This document shows, one piece after another, positions 16,625 through 24,508 of a stretch of DNA of 64,000 nucleotides; the stretch's first letter is position 1; every line of letters starts with the position of its first letter. A program made the translations under genes and the position numbers. Origin of the DNA: AC-32 sp035518635 (lineage in GTDB: Bacteria; Actinomycetota; Thermoleophilia; Gaiellales; Gaiellaceae); assembly GCA_035518635.1 (NCBI GenBank), contig DATIXI010000011.1, positions 93,303 through 157,302 of the forward strand. Direction: 5' to 3'. The notes beneath the pieces are model-generated. The model did not search any database. It was not told the DNA's origin and was given only the letters and a program-made list of their open reading frames with translations.

Positions 16625-17227
16625 ATGGCCTGGCACCTCGACGGCACCTACTTCGAGAACTGCAACTGCGACGTCCTCTGCCCGTGCGGCGCGTCGAGCC
16701 TCACCCTTCCGGCCACGAACGAGCGCTGCCACGTGCTCTTCGTCTTCCACGTCGAAGAGGGCGAGATCGAGGGCGTGGACGTGAGCGGGCTCTCGGTCGG
16801 GATCCTGGCCGACTCACCCGGGATGATGATCGAGGGCGGCTGGAAGGTCGGCGTCTACCTGGACGACAAGGCCACCGAGGCGCAGGCGGAGGCCCTCGGC
16901 GCGGTGTTCTCCGGCCAGAAGGGCGGACCGATGGAGGCGCTCGCGCCGTTGATCGGGGAGCTGCTCGGGGTCGAGCGCGCGCCGATCGAGTTCGACGAGG
17001 ACGGGCCGCGCCACCACGCGAAGATCGGCGGCGACATCGAGATCGTGGTCGAGGACTTCGTCCCGGAGCAACTCGGCCAGGTCTCGCGACTAACCAACGT
17101 CGCGCACCCCGTGGCGACGACGCTCACCGTCGCGCGGGCGACCACCTCCCGGATCAAGGGCTTCGGCCTCGACATCTCGAACGAGGGTAAGAACGGTCAC
17201 GCGGCCCCGTTCTCGTGGGCGGCCTGA
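16625..17227 (+). CDS. DUF1326 protein with CNC-CPC cysteine motif (first copy)
   Basis: A 200-residue DUF1326 protein. The diagnostic N-terminal cluster is ENCNCDVLCPCGAS, four Cys likely to bind metal. The rest is predicted beta-rich. DUF1326 genes commonly sit beside DUF2182 genes as here; their biochemical role is not known to me. ATG 16625 follows AAAGGAG by about 6 nt. The last 13 nt overlap the GST start. Confidence 0.85.
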   Translation: MAWHLDGTYFENCNCDVLCPCGASSLTLPATNERCHVLFVFHVEEGEIEGVDVSGLSVGILADSPGMMIEGGWKVGVYLDDKATEAQAEALGAVFSGQKGGPMEALAPLIGELLGVERAPIEFDEDGPRHHAKIGGDIEIVVEDFVPEQLGQVSRLTNVAHPVATTLTVARATTSRIKGFGLDISNEGKNGHAAPFSWAA

Positions 17228-17868
17228 AGCTCTACGACTACGCGGCCTCGGGCAACTGCTACAAGGTTCGCCTTCTGCTGGCGCATCTCGGCCGGGCGTA
17301 CGAGCGGGTCCCCGTCGACATCTTCGGCGGCGACACGCTCACCGACGAGTACGCGGCGAAGAACCCGGCCAGGGCGACGCCGCTGCTCGAGCTCGACGAC
17401 GGCCGCTTCCTCTCCGAGTCGAACGCGATCCTCACCTACCTCGCCCGCGGGACCGAGTACCTCCCGGATGATCCGTACGAGCTCGCGGACGTCGTCCGCT
17501 GGCTGATCTTCGAGCAGACGGACGTGATGATGACCATGGGCGGCCTCCGCTTCCGGCTCCTCACGGGACGCCTCGCTCCTGACGACCCCGAGGCGATCCG
17601 CAGGCGCGAGGGCGCCGAGGAGGCGCTCGCGTTCCTCCAGCAGCACCTGGTCGCGCGCGACTTCCTCGCCGCCGGCCGCTACACGATCGCGGATATCGCG
17701 GTCTTTGCGTACGGCCACGTCGCCGCCGAGGCCGGGCTCGAGCTCGACCCCTTCCCCGCGTTCACGGCCTGGATCGCCCGGGTCGAGCGGCAGCCGGGCT
17801 TCATGAACGACCTGGCGCCCTACCCGGACAACGCGAGGCCGGGCGCGGGGCGCTCGGTGTACGGCTGA
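17215..17868 (+). CDS. Glutathione S-transferase-like protein
   Basis: A 217-residue GST fold. The thioredoxin-like N-terminal domain has NCYKVRLLLAHLG, the cis-Pro segment ARATPLLEL and the SESNAI thiol-binding motif. The helical C-terminal domain ends with FPAFTAWIARVERQPGF. Most actinobacteria lack glutathione, so the real thiol partner may differ. The GTG at 17215 overlaps the first DUF1326 gene by 13 nt, and the stop overlaps the second DUF1326 start by one base. The sandwich between two DUF1326 genes suggests a shared task. Confidence 0.85.
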   Translation: MGGLKLYDYAASGNCYKVRLLLAHLGRAYERVPVDIFGGDTLTDEYAAKNPARATPLLELDDGRFLSESNAILTYLARGTEYLPDDPYELADVVRWLIFEQTDVMMTMGGLRFRLLTGRLAPDDPEAIRRREGAEEALAFLQQHLVARDFLAAGRYTIADIAVFAYGHVAAEAGLELDPFPAFTAWIARVERQPGFMNDLAPYPDNARPGAGRSVYG

Positions 17869-18476
17869 TGCCCGCCTGGCGAGTCGCGGGCTCCTACCTG
17901 GAGTCGTGCAATTGCGAGGCGATCTGCCCGTGCCGCCGGATCGACGGCGTGATGGGCGGCCGCTCGACCTACGGGATCTGCCTCGGCGCGCTTTCCTGGC
18001 AGGTCCTCGACGGATATGCCGACGGCGTGAACCTGGACGGCCTCGGCGTCGTGCTCGCCTGCCGCTACAGCGACGACGAGGAGGGCTCGCCGTGGAGCTT
18101 CGTCCTCTACGTGGACGAGCGCGGCGACGACGACCAGCGCGCGGCACTCGAGGCCATCTTCACCGGGCGCTGGCCCGGCTCCCAGGTCGAGCACTTCCCC
18201 TGGGCGTGGAAGGCAAGCCGCGAGCTGGCGGTACGGCCGGCTGAGATCGAGATCGACCACGTGCCGGGGCGCGGCTGGTTCCGCGTCGGCGGTTTCGTCG
18301 AGGTGAGGGTCGCGAGGCCGATCCCGAGCAGCGAGACGGTGACCTGCGTCATCCCGGGCCACGAGCGCACCGGGCGCGAAGTGATCGCCGACAGCCTCGT
18401 CGTGAGCGACGGCGAGCTCGAGTTCTCGTTCCGCGGCAACTGCGGCTACGAGAGCGATTTCGAGTACCAGGGCTAG
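17868..18476 (+). CDS. DUF1326 protein with CNC-CPC cysteine motif (second copy)
   Basis: A 202-residue paralogue of the protein at 16625. The Cys cluster ESCNCEAICPCRR is conserved, while the rest has diverged strongly, so this is an old duplication or two subfamilies with distinct roles. ATG 17868 overlaps the GST stop (TGATG). It ends the operon; the acyl-CoA dehydrogenase start is 9 nt downstream but has its own -10. Confidence 0.85.
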   Translation: MPAWRVAGSYLESCNCEAICPCRRIDGVMGGRSTYGICLGALSWQVLDGYADGVNLDGLGVVLACRYSDDEEGSPWSFVLYVDERGDDDQRAALEAIFTGRWPGSQVEHFPWAWKASRELAVRPAEIEIDHVPGRGWFRVGGFVEVRVARPIPSSETVTCVIPGHERTGREVIADSLVVSDGELEFSFRGNCGYESDFEYQG

Positions 18477-18479
18477 ACT
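18474..18479 (+). promoter_or_regulatory. -10 element of the acyl-CoA dehydrogenase gene
   Basis: TAGACT overlaps the stop of the upstream gene and is followed by exactly 6 nt and then GTG. The same TAGACT-N6-GTG arrangement occurs before glutamate dehydrogenase (60856). It fits a leaderless transcript. Confidence 0.5.
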
Positions 18480-18485
18480 CAGCTC

Positions 18486-19667
18486 GTGGCCAGCGATCCG
18501 CTGAGCGCCGAGCAGCGCGAGATCCGCGACCTCGTCCGCGAGCTCGCGCGCGAGCGCGTGGCGCCGCGCGCAGCGGAGATCGACAAGGCGGCCGAGTTTC
18601 CATGGGACATGGTCGAGCTGATGCGCGAGCACGACCTGCTCGGGCTGCCGTTCGAGGAGCGCTACGGCGGAACCGGCACCGGCGCGCTGATGGTGCTGGT
18701 CGCGATCGAGGAGCTGTCGAAGGTCTGCGCGACGACGGGCCTGATCCTGGCCGTCCAGGAGCTGGGCTCGCTCGGTCTCAAGCTCGCAGGCTCGGACGAG
18801 CAGAAAGACCGCTACCTGCCGCGCCTGGCCTCGGGCGAGTGGCTCCCGGCCTATGCGCTGACCGAGCCGGGCTCGGGCTCGGACTCGGCCGCGATGCGAA
18901 CGGAGGCTCGTCGCGAAGGAGACGAGTACATCCTCAACGGCTCGAAGCGCTTCATCACGAACGCGGGCGTCGCCGAGCTCTACACGGTCTTCGCCAAGAC
19001 CGACCCGGAGGCCGGACACGCGGGGATCTCGGCGTTCGTCGTCGAGGCGAGCGCGCCCGGCTTCGAGGTCGGCCGGATCGAGCCGAAGATGGGGATCAAG
19101 GGCTCGACGACCGGCGAGGTCTTCTTCAACGACTGCCGCGTGCCGGCGGAGAACCTGCTCGGCGAGGAAGGCGCGGGCTTCCGGATCGCGATGCAGATCC
19201 TCGATCGCTCGCGGCCCGGGATCGGGGCGCAGGGGCTCGGGCTCGCGCAGGGCGCGACGGACTACGCGCTCGAGTACGCGAAGACGCGCGAGACGATGGG
19301 CAAACCGATCGCCGAGCATCAGCTGATCGCGGCCACGCTGGCCGACATGGAGACGAAGTGCGAGGCGGCGCGAGGGCTGCTCTACCGCTGCGGGCAGCTG
19401 ATCGACGAGGGCGCGGACGGGCCCGAGCTCACGAAGATCTCTGCGATGGCGAAGCTCTACTGCACGGACGTCGCGATGGAGGTCACGACCGACGCCGTCC
19501 AGGTCCTCGGCGGCTACGGCTACATCTCCGAGTACCCGGTCGAGCGGATGATGCGCGACGCCAAGATCACGCAGATCTACGAGGGCACGAACCAGATCCA
19601 GAGGCTCGTGATCGCACGGCAGATGCTGAAGGAGTCGCGCGACTTCCTCCTTGCGGGCGTTGCCTAA
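18486..19667 (+). CDS. Acyl-CoA dehydrogenase
   Basis: A 393-residue flavoprotein catalysing alpha,beta-dehydrogenation of acyl-CoA. The FAD/substrate motifs are ALTEPGSGSDSA and FITNAG. The C-terminal helical domain carries QVLGGYGYISEYPVERMMRD and the catalytic-base motif IYEGTNQIQR with Glu, as in short/medium-chain enzymes. No ETF genes are in the window. The methyltransferase start overlaps its stop, so these genes are probably cotranscribed. Confidence 0.92.
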   Translation: MASDPLSAEQREIRDLVRELARERVAPRAAEIDKAAEFPWDMVELMREHDLLGLPFEERYGGTGTGALMVLVAIEELSKVCATTGLILAVQELGSLGLKLAGSDEQKDRYLPRLASGEWLPAYALTEPGSGSDSAAMRTEARREGDEYILNGSKRFITNAGVAELYTVFAKTDPEAGHAGISAFVVEASAPGFEVGRIEPKMGIKGSTTGEVFFNDCRVPAENLLGEEGAGFRIAMQILDRSRPGIGAQGLGLAQGATDYALEYAKTRETMGKPIAEHQLIAATLADMETKCEAARGLLYRCGQLIDEGADGPELTKISAMAKLYCTDVAMEVTTDAVQVLGGYGYISEYPVERMMRDAKITQIYEGTNQIQRLVIARQMLKESRDFLLAGVA

Positions 19668-20418
19668 AGAGGCTCCTCCGGACGCGTTTGGTCGGGCGGC
19701 CCGGGAGTACGAGCTGGGCCGCCCCGAGTGGCCTGGCGAGGTCCTCGACCGCGTCGTCGGCGAGATGGGCCTCGGGCCGGAGGCGGCGGTGCTCGACCTC
19801 GGCGCGGGCACGGGCAAGCTGACCCGCGGGCTCGTCCCGCGCTTCGCGCGCGTGATCGCGGTCGAGCCCGACGAGGCGATGCGCGCGGTGCTGGAGGACG
19901 TCGTCCCGGACGCCGAGTCGCTGCCGGGCAACGCCGAGGCGATCCCGCTCCCAGACGGCGAGGTCGACGCCGTGTTCTCCGGCGAGGCGTTCCACTGGTT
20001 CGCGACGGACACCGCTCTCGCCGAGCTCGCCCGCGTGCTGCGGCCGCGCGGAGGGCTCGCGATCCTGTGGAACATCTTCCAGGGCGACATGGAGCCGCCG
20101 CTCAGCGACGAGGCCGAGGAGCTGCTGGACGAGGCGTTCGCGCGCGGCGGCGTCCCGGGCCTGCACCGGGTGCTGAGCGGCCGCTGGCGCGAGCCGTTCG
20201 CCGGCTCGGCCTTCGAGGACCTGCACGAGGAGGAGTTCGAATACGACCTCGTGATCGACCGCGAGATCTGGATCGCCCGGATCCTCTCCGTCAGCTCCAT
20301 GGCCGTCCAGCCCGACGAGAGCAGGGAGGCGCTCGCCCAGCAGCTGCGGGAGCTCGTCCCGCCCGGCGAGATGAAACAGCGCTTCCGTGTCGTCGCCTAC
20401 TGGACCCGGCTTGCCTGA
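19660..20418 (+). CDS. Class I SAM-dependent methyltransferase (tandem copy 1)
   Basis: A 252-residue methyltransferase. Motif I is LDLGAGTGKLTRGL, the acidic residue is in VIAVEPDEAM, then AEAIPLPDGEVDAV, AFHWF and the post-motif LARVLRPRGGLAI. The target is unknown. The TTG at 19660 overlaps the dehydrogenase stop (TTGCCTAA); a TTG at 19651 is an alternative. The next gene is a clear paralogue that begins with the same TTGCCT arrangement. Confidence 0.82.
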   Translation: MPKEAPPDAFGRAAREYELGRPEWPGEVLDRVVGEMGLGPEAAVLDLGAGTGKLTRGLVPRFARVIAVEPDEAMRAVLEDVVPDAESLPGNAEAIPLPDGEVDAVFSGEAFHWFATDTALAELARVLRPRGGLAILWNIFQGDMEPPLSDEAEELLDEAFARGGVPGLHRVLSGRWREPFAGSAFEDLHEEEFEYDLVIDREIWIARILSVSSMAVQPDESREALAQQLRELVPPGEMKQRFRVVAYWTRLA

Positions 20419-21133
20419 GCTCGGGCTCAGCTTCGGCCGCATCGCCGCGCTCTTCGACGAGGTGCGGCCGCGGTACCTGCCCGCGGTCCTCGACCGGGCC
20501 CAGGAGGCGCTGGAGCTCGACGCCTCCACGGAGGTGCTCGACCTCGCCGCAGGGACCGGGCGGCTCACACGCGAGCTCGCGCCCCGCTTCGCCCGCGTCA
20601 TCGCGGTGGAGCCGGATGACGCGATGCGCGCGCTGATCCCGGTCGGCGAGGTGCTGGCCGGCAGGGCCGAGGCGATCCCGCTCGGCGACGAGAGCGTCGA
20701 CGCGGTCTTCGTAGGCGAGGCGATCCACTGGTTCGACGCCGACCGCGCCGTGCCCGAGATCGCCCGCGTCCTGCGGCCCCGGGGCGGCTTCGCGCGGCTC
20801 GGGAACCGCTGGTGGGAGCCTAGGCCGCCGCTCCCGCAGCAGGCGCTCGACCTGCTCGACCGCGCCTACGTCCGGTCCGGCCGCGCCGAGGTCGTGCAGA
20901 CCTGGCGCGAGGCCTTCGAGCGCTCGGCGTTCGAGCCGCTCCGGGACGAGGAGCACCTCTGGGAGCTGCCGGTCGACGCGGAGACGCTGCTCTCGCTCTA
21001 CCAGACGATGAGCACGCTCGCGAGCCTGCCCGAGGGCGAGCGCGAGGCGATCGTGGCCGAGCTGCGGCCGCTGCTCGACGACTCGTACGTACTCCCGATC
21101 CGCGCCAAGCTCACGTGGACGCGGCTCCGGTGA
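20411..21133 (+). CDS. Class I SAM-dependent methyltransferase (tandem copy 2)
   Basis: A 240-residue paralogue of the preceding gene: LDLAAGTGRLTRELAPRFARVIAV, AEAIPLGDESVDAVFVGEAIHWF and IARVLRPRGGFA align closely with copy 1. I chose TTG 20411, which overlaps the copy 1 stop (TTGCCTGA) exactly as copy 1 overlaps its upstream stop; a GTG at 20387 would also be in frame. The stop overlaps the GTG of the LigD-Pol gene (GTGA). Confidence 0.82.
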   Translation: MPELGLSFGRIAALFDEVRPRYLPAVLDRAQEALELDASTEVLDLAAGTGRLTRELAPRFARVIAVEPDDAMRALIPVGEVLAGRAEAIPLGDESVDAVFVGEAIHWFDADRAVPEIARVLRPRGGFARLGNRWWEPRPPLPQQALDLLDRAYVRSGRAEVVQTWREAFERSAFEPLRDEEHLWELPVDAETLLSLYQTMSTLASLPEGEREAIVAELRPLLDDSYVLPIRAKLTWTRLR

Positions 21134-22059
21134 ACGACGAGCTCCGGGTGGGGCGCCGCCTCGTCCGCATCACGAGCGCCGACCGCGTCCTGTTCCCCGG
21201 CGACGGCGTGACGAAGCGCGACCTCGCCGAGTACTACGCGGAGATCGGAGAGGCGATCGTCCCGCACCTCCGCGACCGGCCGTTCACGCTCAAGCGCTAC
21301 CCCCACGGGATCGACGACCGGCCGTACTTCGCGAAGCAGGCGCCCAAGGGCAAGCCGTCATGGGTTCCGACGCGGCAGTTCCGGACCTGGCCGCGAGAGG
21401 GCGGCTCACGGCTCGTCGACTTCGCGCTCGTCAACGAGCCCGCCGCGGTCGCGTGGATGGTCCAGATGAACTGCATCGACATGAACGCCTGGTACTCGCG
21501 CGTCGACAGGCCAGACCGGCCCGACTACGTGGTGTTCGACCTCGACCCGCCCGAGTCGCGCAACGGCTTCGTGCAGGCGATCCGGGTCGCGCACCTCGTC
21601 CGCGAGGCGCTCGAGCGGCTCGAGCTGCGGTCGTACGTGAAGACGAGCGGGGCCGACGGGATCCACGTGCTCCTGCCGATCTCGCGCCGCTACTCGTACT
21701 CGGACACGTACGAGGTGGCCGAGCTCGTCTCGCGGGGCCTCGAGCGGGAGAACCCGGGGCTCGTCACGACCGAGTGGCTGAAGCGTAAGCGCCGCGGCGT
21801 GCTCGTCGACCACCGCCAGAACGGCCACGGGAAGACGATCGCATCGGCGTACTCGGTGCGGCCGAAACCGGGCGCGCCCGTCTCGATGCCGCTGCGCTGG
21901 GAGGAGCTCGGCGAGAAGGTGCGGCCCCGCGACTTCGGGATGAAGGAGGCGCTCGGCCGCGTCCAGAGGCACGGCGACCTCTTCGCGCCGGTGGTGAAGG
22001 GCGGCCAGGCACTCGGCCCGCCGCTGAGGGCCCTGCGCGCGCAGTCGGAGCAGACGTGA
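21130..22059 (+). CDS. Stand-alone LigD-type DNA polymerase/primase domain
   Basis: A 309-residue archaeo-eukaryotic-primase-like polymerase of the LigD Pol family, which fills gaps in non-homologous end joining and can add ribonucleotides. Seen: VLFPGDGVTKRDLAEYY at the N-terminus, HIDD-like region PHGIDDRPYFAKQAPKG, the catalytic Asp pair in VVFDLDPP, and KTSGADGIHVLLPI. No ligase, nuclease or Ku gene is in the window. The GTG at 21130 overlaps the methyltransferase stop. The C-terminus ends directly at a small possible frameshifted gene. Confidence 0.85.
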   Translation: MNDELRVGRRLVRITSADRVLFPGDGVTKRDLAEYYAEIGEAIVPHLRDRPFTLKRYPHGIDDRPYFAKQAPKGKPSWVPTRQFRTWPREGGSRLVDFALVNEPAAVAWMVQMNCIDMNAWYSRVDRPDRPDYVVFDLDPPESRNGFVQAIRVAHLVREALERLELRSYVKTSGADGIHVLLPISRRYSYSDTYEVAELVSRGLERENPGLVTTEWLKRKRRGVLVDHRQNGHGKTIASAYSVRPKPGAPVSMPLRWEELGEKVRPRDFGMKEALGRVQRHGDLFAPVVKGGQALGPPLRALRAQSEQT

Positions 22060-22236
22060 TGCTCGCGACTGACTGGGTGACGATCTCCGCGCTGGCGACC
22101 GCTGTCGCGGAGGCGCGCAGGGTGGTCGAGCAGCACGGCGACTGGACGATCGACGTCCTCTACGGCGGGAGGCGAGGGTCAGTGGCTCGCGTCGGTCGGG
22201 CGGCACTGGAACATCGACCGAGACGATCCGCGCTGA
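22059..22236 (+). pseudogene. Possible small gene with an internal frameshift
   Basis: ATG 22059 overlaps the LigD-Pol stop (TGATG). About 37 residues (LATDWVTISALATAVAEARR, then VVEQHGDWTIDVLY) read well in one frame. Near 22165 the protein-like reading moves to the next frame as GGEGQWLASVGRHWNIDRDD, ending in TGA at 22234. The unshifted frame continues as low-complexity Arg/Ser sequence to 22346. Either a one-base sequence error or a real frameshift would explain this. Family unknown. Confidence 0.35.
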
Positions 22237-22239
22237 GCG

Positions 22240-23154
22240 TCAGGGGTGGAGCTTCGAGGTGTCCACGACCTCGAAGTTCGAGCCCGTCACCCGGCCGAGC
22301 GTGTGCAGCTGGTCGTTCGACCACCCGGGGCTCGGCGCGCCGCTGATGTACCAGTTCGAGCCGTTGTCGGCGACGATCATCCCGTAGCGCTTGAGCGCGA
22401 TCAGGACGATGCGCGCCTGGCGGGGGAACGGGCGCACGTCGAAGCTCGCCTTGAGCCGGACGCGGAGGCCCATCGGCGGGAGGTTCGGGTCGGTCAGGTC
22501 GCTCGCGTAGTGGCGCGCCGGGTAGATGAACGCGCGGCGGGTGTCCTCGACGGTGAACCTCAGCGCGTGGTCGATGACGCCGCGCTTCACCTCGTCGTAC
22601 CGGGCGAGGCCCGGGAAGATCGGGAGGCCAGCGGCGTCGGCCGAGGTCCAGCCGGCGGGGCGGACCTTGTTCGAGCGCAGGTTCCACGTGGCGCCCGCCC
22701 AGGCGTGCCAGCGGCCGTTCTGCTTCTGGAGCCCGCCGAGCTCGTAGAGGCGGCAGGCGCTCTTGTCGAGCAGCAGTGCGTGGTGGTCGCTGCCGCCCTC
22801 GATGTGGACCTGCTTCGGGATCGGGTACCCGACGTGGTCGCTCTCGTCGCTGTACTCGAAGGACACGCGCGAGCGGCGCGTCTTCTTCGAGACCACGTCG
22901 AAGGGGATCCCGATCTTCGAGCCTTCCCAGAGGCCCGAGCCGAAGTCGGCGTGCAGGCCGGTCGAGAGGCCGATCGTGGCGATGACCGCGGCCGAGTTCT
23001 TCGCGACCGGCAGCTGGTCGACGCGCTGGTTCCACGGGTTGGACTTCGGGAAGATCGGGCAGCGCGGGGCGGAGGGCACGCGGAGCGCGTACGCGGAGCC
23101 GCCCGCGATGCAGGCGAGGGCGAGGACGGCGACGACGGCGGCGCGTGCTCTCAC
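22240..23154 (-). CDS. Secreted conserved protein of unknown function
   Basis: A 304-residue exported protein. Residues 1-25 form a signal peptide (RARAAVVAVLALACIAGGSA). The mature part has aromatic and Gly/Pro-rich segments (CPIFPKSNPWNQRVDQLPV, IFPGLARYDEV, FIYPARHYASDLTDPNLPPM) and two or three Cys. The pattern recalls extracellular beta-rich proteins of soil actinobacteria, but I cannot assign an activity. The start is GTG at 23154. The 185 nt between it and the HhH-GPD stop show no other gene. Confidence 0.75.
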   Translation of the reverse strand: MRARAAVVAVLALACIAGGSAYALRVPSAPRCPIFPKSNPWNQRVDQLPVAKNSAAVIATIGLSTGLHADFGSGLWEGSKIGIPFDVVSKKTRRSRVSFEYSDESDHVGYPIPKQVHIEGGSDHHALLLDKSACRLYELGGLQKQNGRWHAWAGATWNLRSNKVRPAGWTSADAAGLPIFPGLARYDEVKRGVIDHALRFTVEDTRRAFIYPARHYASDLTDPNLPPMGLRVRLKASFDVRPFPRQARIVLIALKRYGMIVADNGSNWYISGAPSPGWSNDQLHTLGRVTGSNFEVVDTSKLHP

Positions 23155-23339
23155 GAGGTCGTTATCGGCACTGGCATGTCCACTTCGGACCCCCCGAGGC
23201 AGGTACCCGAAGACCTCCTCCCCGCTGCGAGCCTATCGGGCTACCTCGCGCTCGTGTGGAACGGGACCGTGCCGGAAGTGTGACGTGTTCGCCGGTCGCC
23301 GGTCGGGTCTGCGCAGGGTGGCGGAGGCCGTGGGCCCGG

Positions 23340-23894
23340 CTAGCCGGCCTTGGCGCGGAGCGATGCCTTGTGCGCGCGCTTCTTTGCCTGGTAGGCCTCG
23401 AGCGCCTCGGGCGAGTCCACATCGCCGAGCGTGGGGTGGCCCGGATCGAGCTCGGCCGCCGCGGGCACGCCGAAGCGCTTCGACAGCACGGCGCCGAGCG
23501 CCTTGACCTTCATTTCGCCGAACCCGGGCAGCGCAGTGATCCGGGTGCGCAGCTCGGTCCCGTCCGCCGCCTCGCTCCACACGCGCTCGGCGTCGCCGCC
23601 GTAGTCCTCGGTCACCACGCCCGCGAGGTCCTGCACCCGGGTCGCCATCGAGCCCGGGAAGCGGTGGATCGCCGGCTTCTCCCGGAAGACGGCCTCAAGC
23701 TTCGCCGGATCCGTCGCCGCGATCGCGCCGGGGTCGAGCGTCCCCAGCCGCTGCTGCAGCTTCAGCGGCCCCGAGAACGCGGTCTGCACCGGCACCTGCT
23801 GGTCGAGCGCGAACCCGACCAGGAGCGCGAACGGGTCGTCCGCGAGCAGCTTGTCGGCCTCGTCGTCACCCGTGAAGTAGAGGCGGTCTGGCAC
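23340..23894 (-). CDS. HhH-GPD base-excision repair family protein
   Basis: A 184-residue protein of the uncharacterised actinobacterial HhH-GPD group. It has FALDQQVPVQTAFSGPLKL at the N-terminus and the helix-hairpin-helix ITALPGFGEMKVKALGAVL near residue 120. A DNA glycosylase-like role is inferred; I do not see a clear catalytic Lys/Asp pair equivalent to Nth, nor Fe-S cysteines. The start is GTG at 23894 with TAGGAT exactly 6 nt upstream. It follows the decayed GMC gene on the same strand but has its own promoter. Confidence 0.8.
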   Translation of the reverse strand: MPDRLYFTGDDEADKLLADDPFALLVGFALDQQVPVQTAFSGPLKLQQRLGTLDPGAIAATDPAKLEAVFREKPAIHRFPGSMATRVQDLAGVVTEDYGGDAERVWSEAADGTELRTRITALPGFGEMKVKALGAVLSKRFGVPAAAELDPGHPTLGDVDSPEALEAYQAKKRAHKASLRAKAG

Positions 23895-23903
23895 GCCCCG
23901 ATC

Positions 23904-24504
23904 CTACAGCCACGCCGACGCCCGCTCGGCGAGCGCGACCGTTGTCAGGTTGGTGTTCGCGCGAGGGATCGTCGGGATCGCAGAGGCGTCCACGACGTAG
24001 AGGTTCTCGAAGCCGCGCACGCAGCAGCGCTCGTCGAGCACCGAGCCGATCGCGCAGGTGGCGACGGGGTGGAAGAAGCCGCGCGCAGTGGCGCGCACGT
24101 GCGTCTCCGCGTCGACGTCGGCCCCGGGCCGGAGCTCGCGAGCCGCGTACGGGCGCACCTCGTCGCCGGCGACGATCGCGCGCAGCCGCTCGAACCCCTC
24201 GGTCAGCACCTCGACGTCACGCTCGTCGCGCAGGAACCCGTGGTCGATCGCGAGCGGCGCGGCCGAACGATCCGCGCCGCGCATCTGGGAGCGGTCGTCT
24301 TCGTCGGCCCGTTCCCAGAGATGCGACTCGAGCGCGAGCCAACGCGGGTCGAGGATGTCGGCCGGCCAGCGGCCCTCGGAGAGGCGCCCGTAGTCCGGGC
24401 CGGCCTCGACGAGGCAAACCGACCGGTCCGGGTTCCGCTCAACCGCCCGGCGAGGACGCAGCCTGCCGCGCTCCGCCTCCGAGCACGAGGACGTCGAACT
24501 GCAC
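23904..24504 (-). pseudogene. GMC oxidoreductase pseudogene (two frameshifts, central deletion)
   Basis: Both ends of a GMC flavoenzyme are recognisable. The N-terminus reads QFDVLVLGGG, then in a second frame GCVLAGRLSG, then in a third frame NPDRSVCLVEAGPDYGRLSE. The C-terminus is intact (FHPVATCAIG, FENLYVVDASAIPTIPRANT, NLTTVALAERA). Only about 200 codons remain of the usual 500 or more: sequence after SHLWERADEDD joins directly to the C-terminal domain, so the substrate domain is deleted. It begins 5 nt past the iron-enzyme stop, so it was once the last gene of the peptide operon. Confidence 0.88.
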
Positions 24505-24508
24505 CGTG

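Noticed and set aside
15227..16750. A minus-strand extension of the amidohydrolase gene
   Set aside because: It is antisense to the lysozyme-like and DUF2182 genes, both with clear motifs, and has no family similarity itself.
17820..20300. An 826-codon minus-strand frame
   Set aside because: Antisense to GST, DUF1326, acyl-CoA dehydrogenase and methyltransferase genes, whose motifs are unambiguous.
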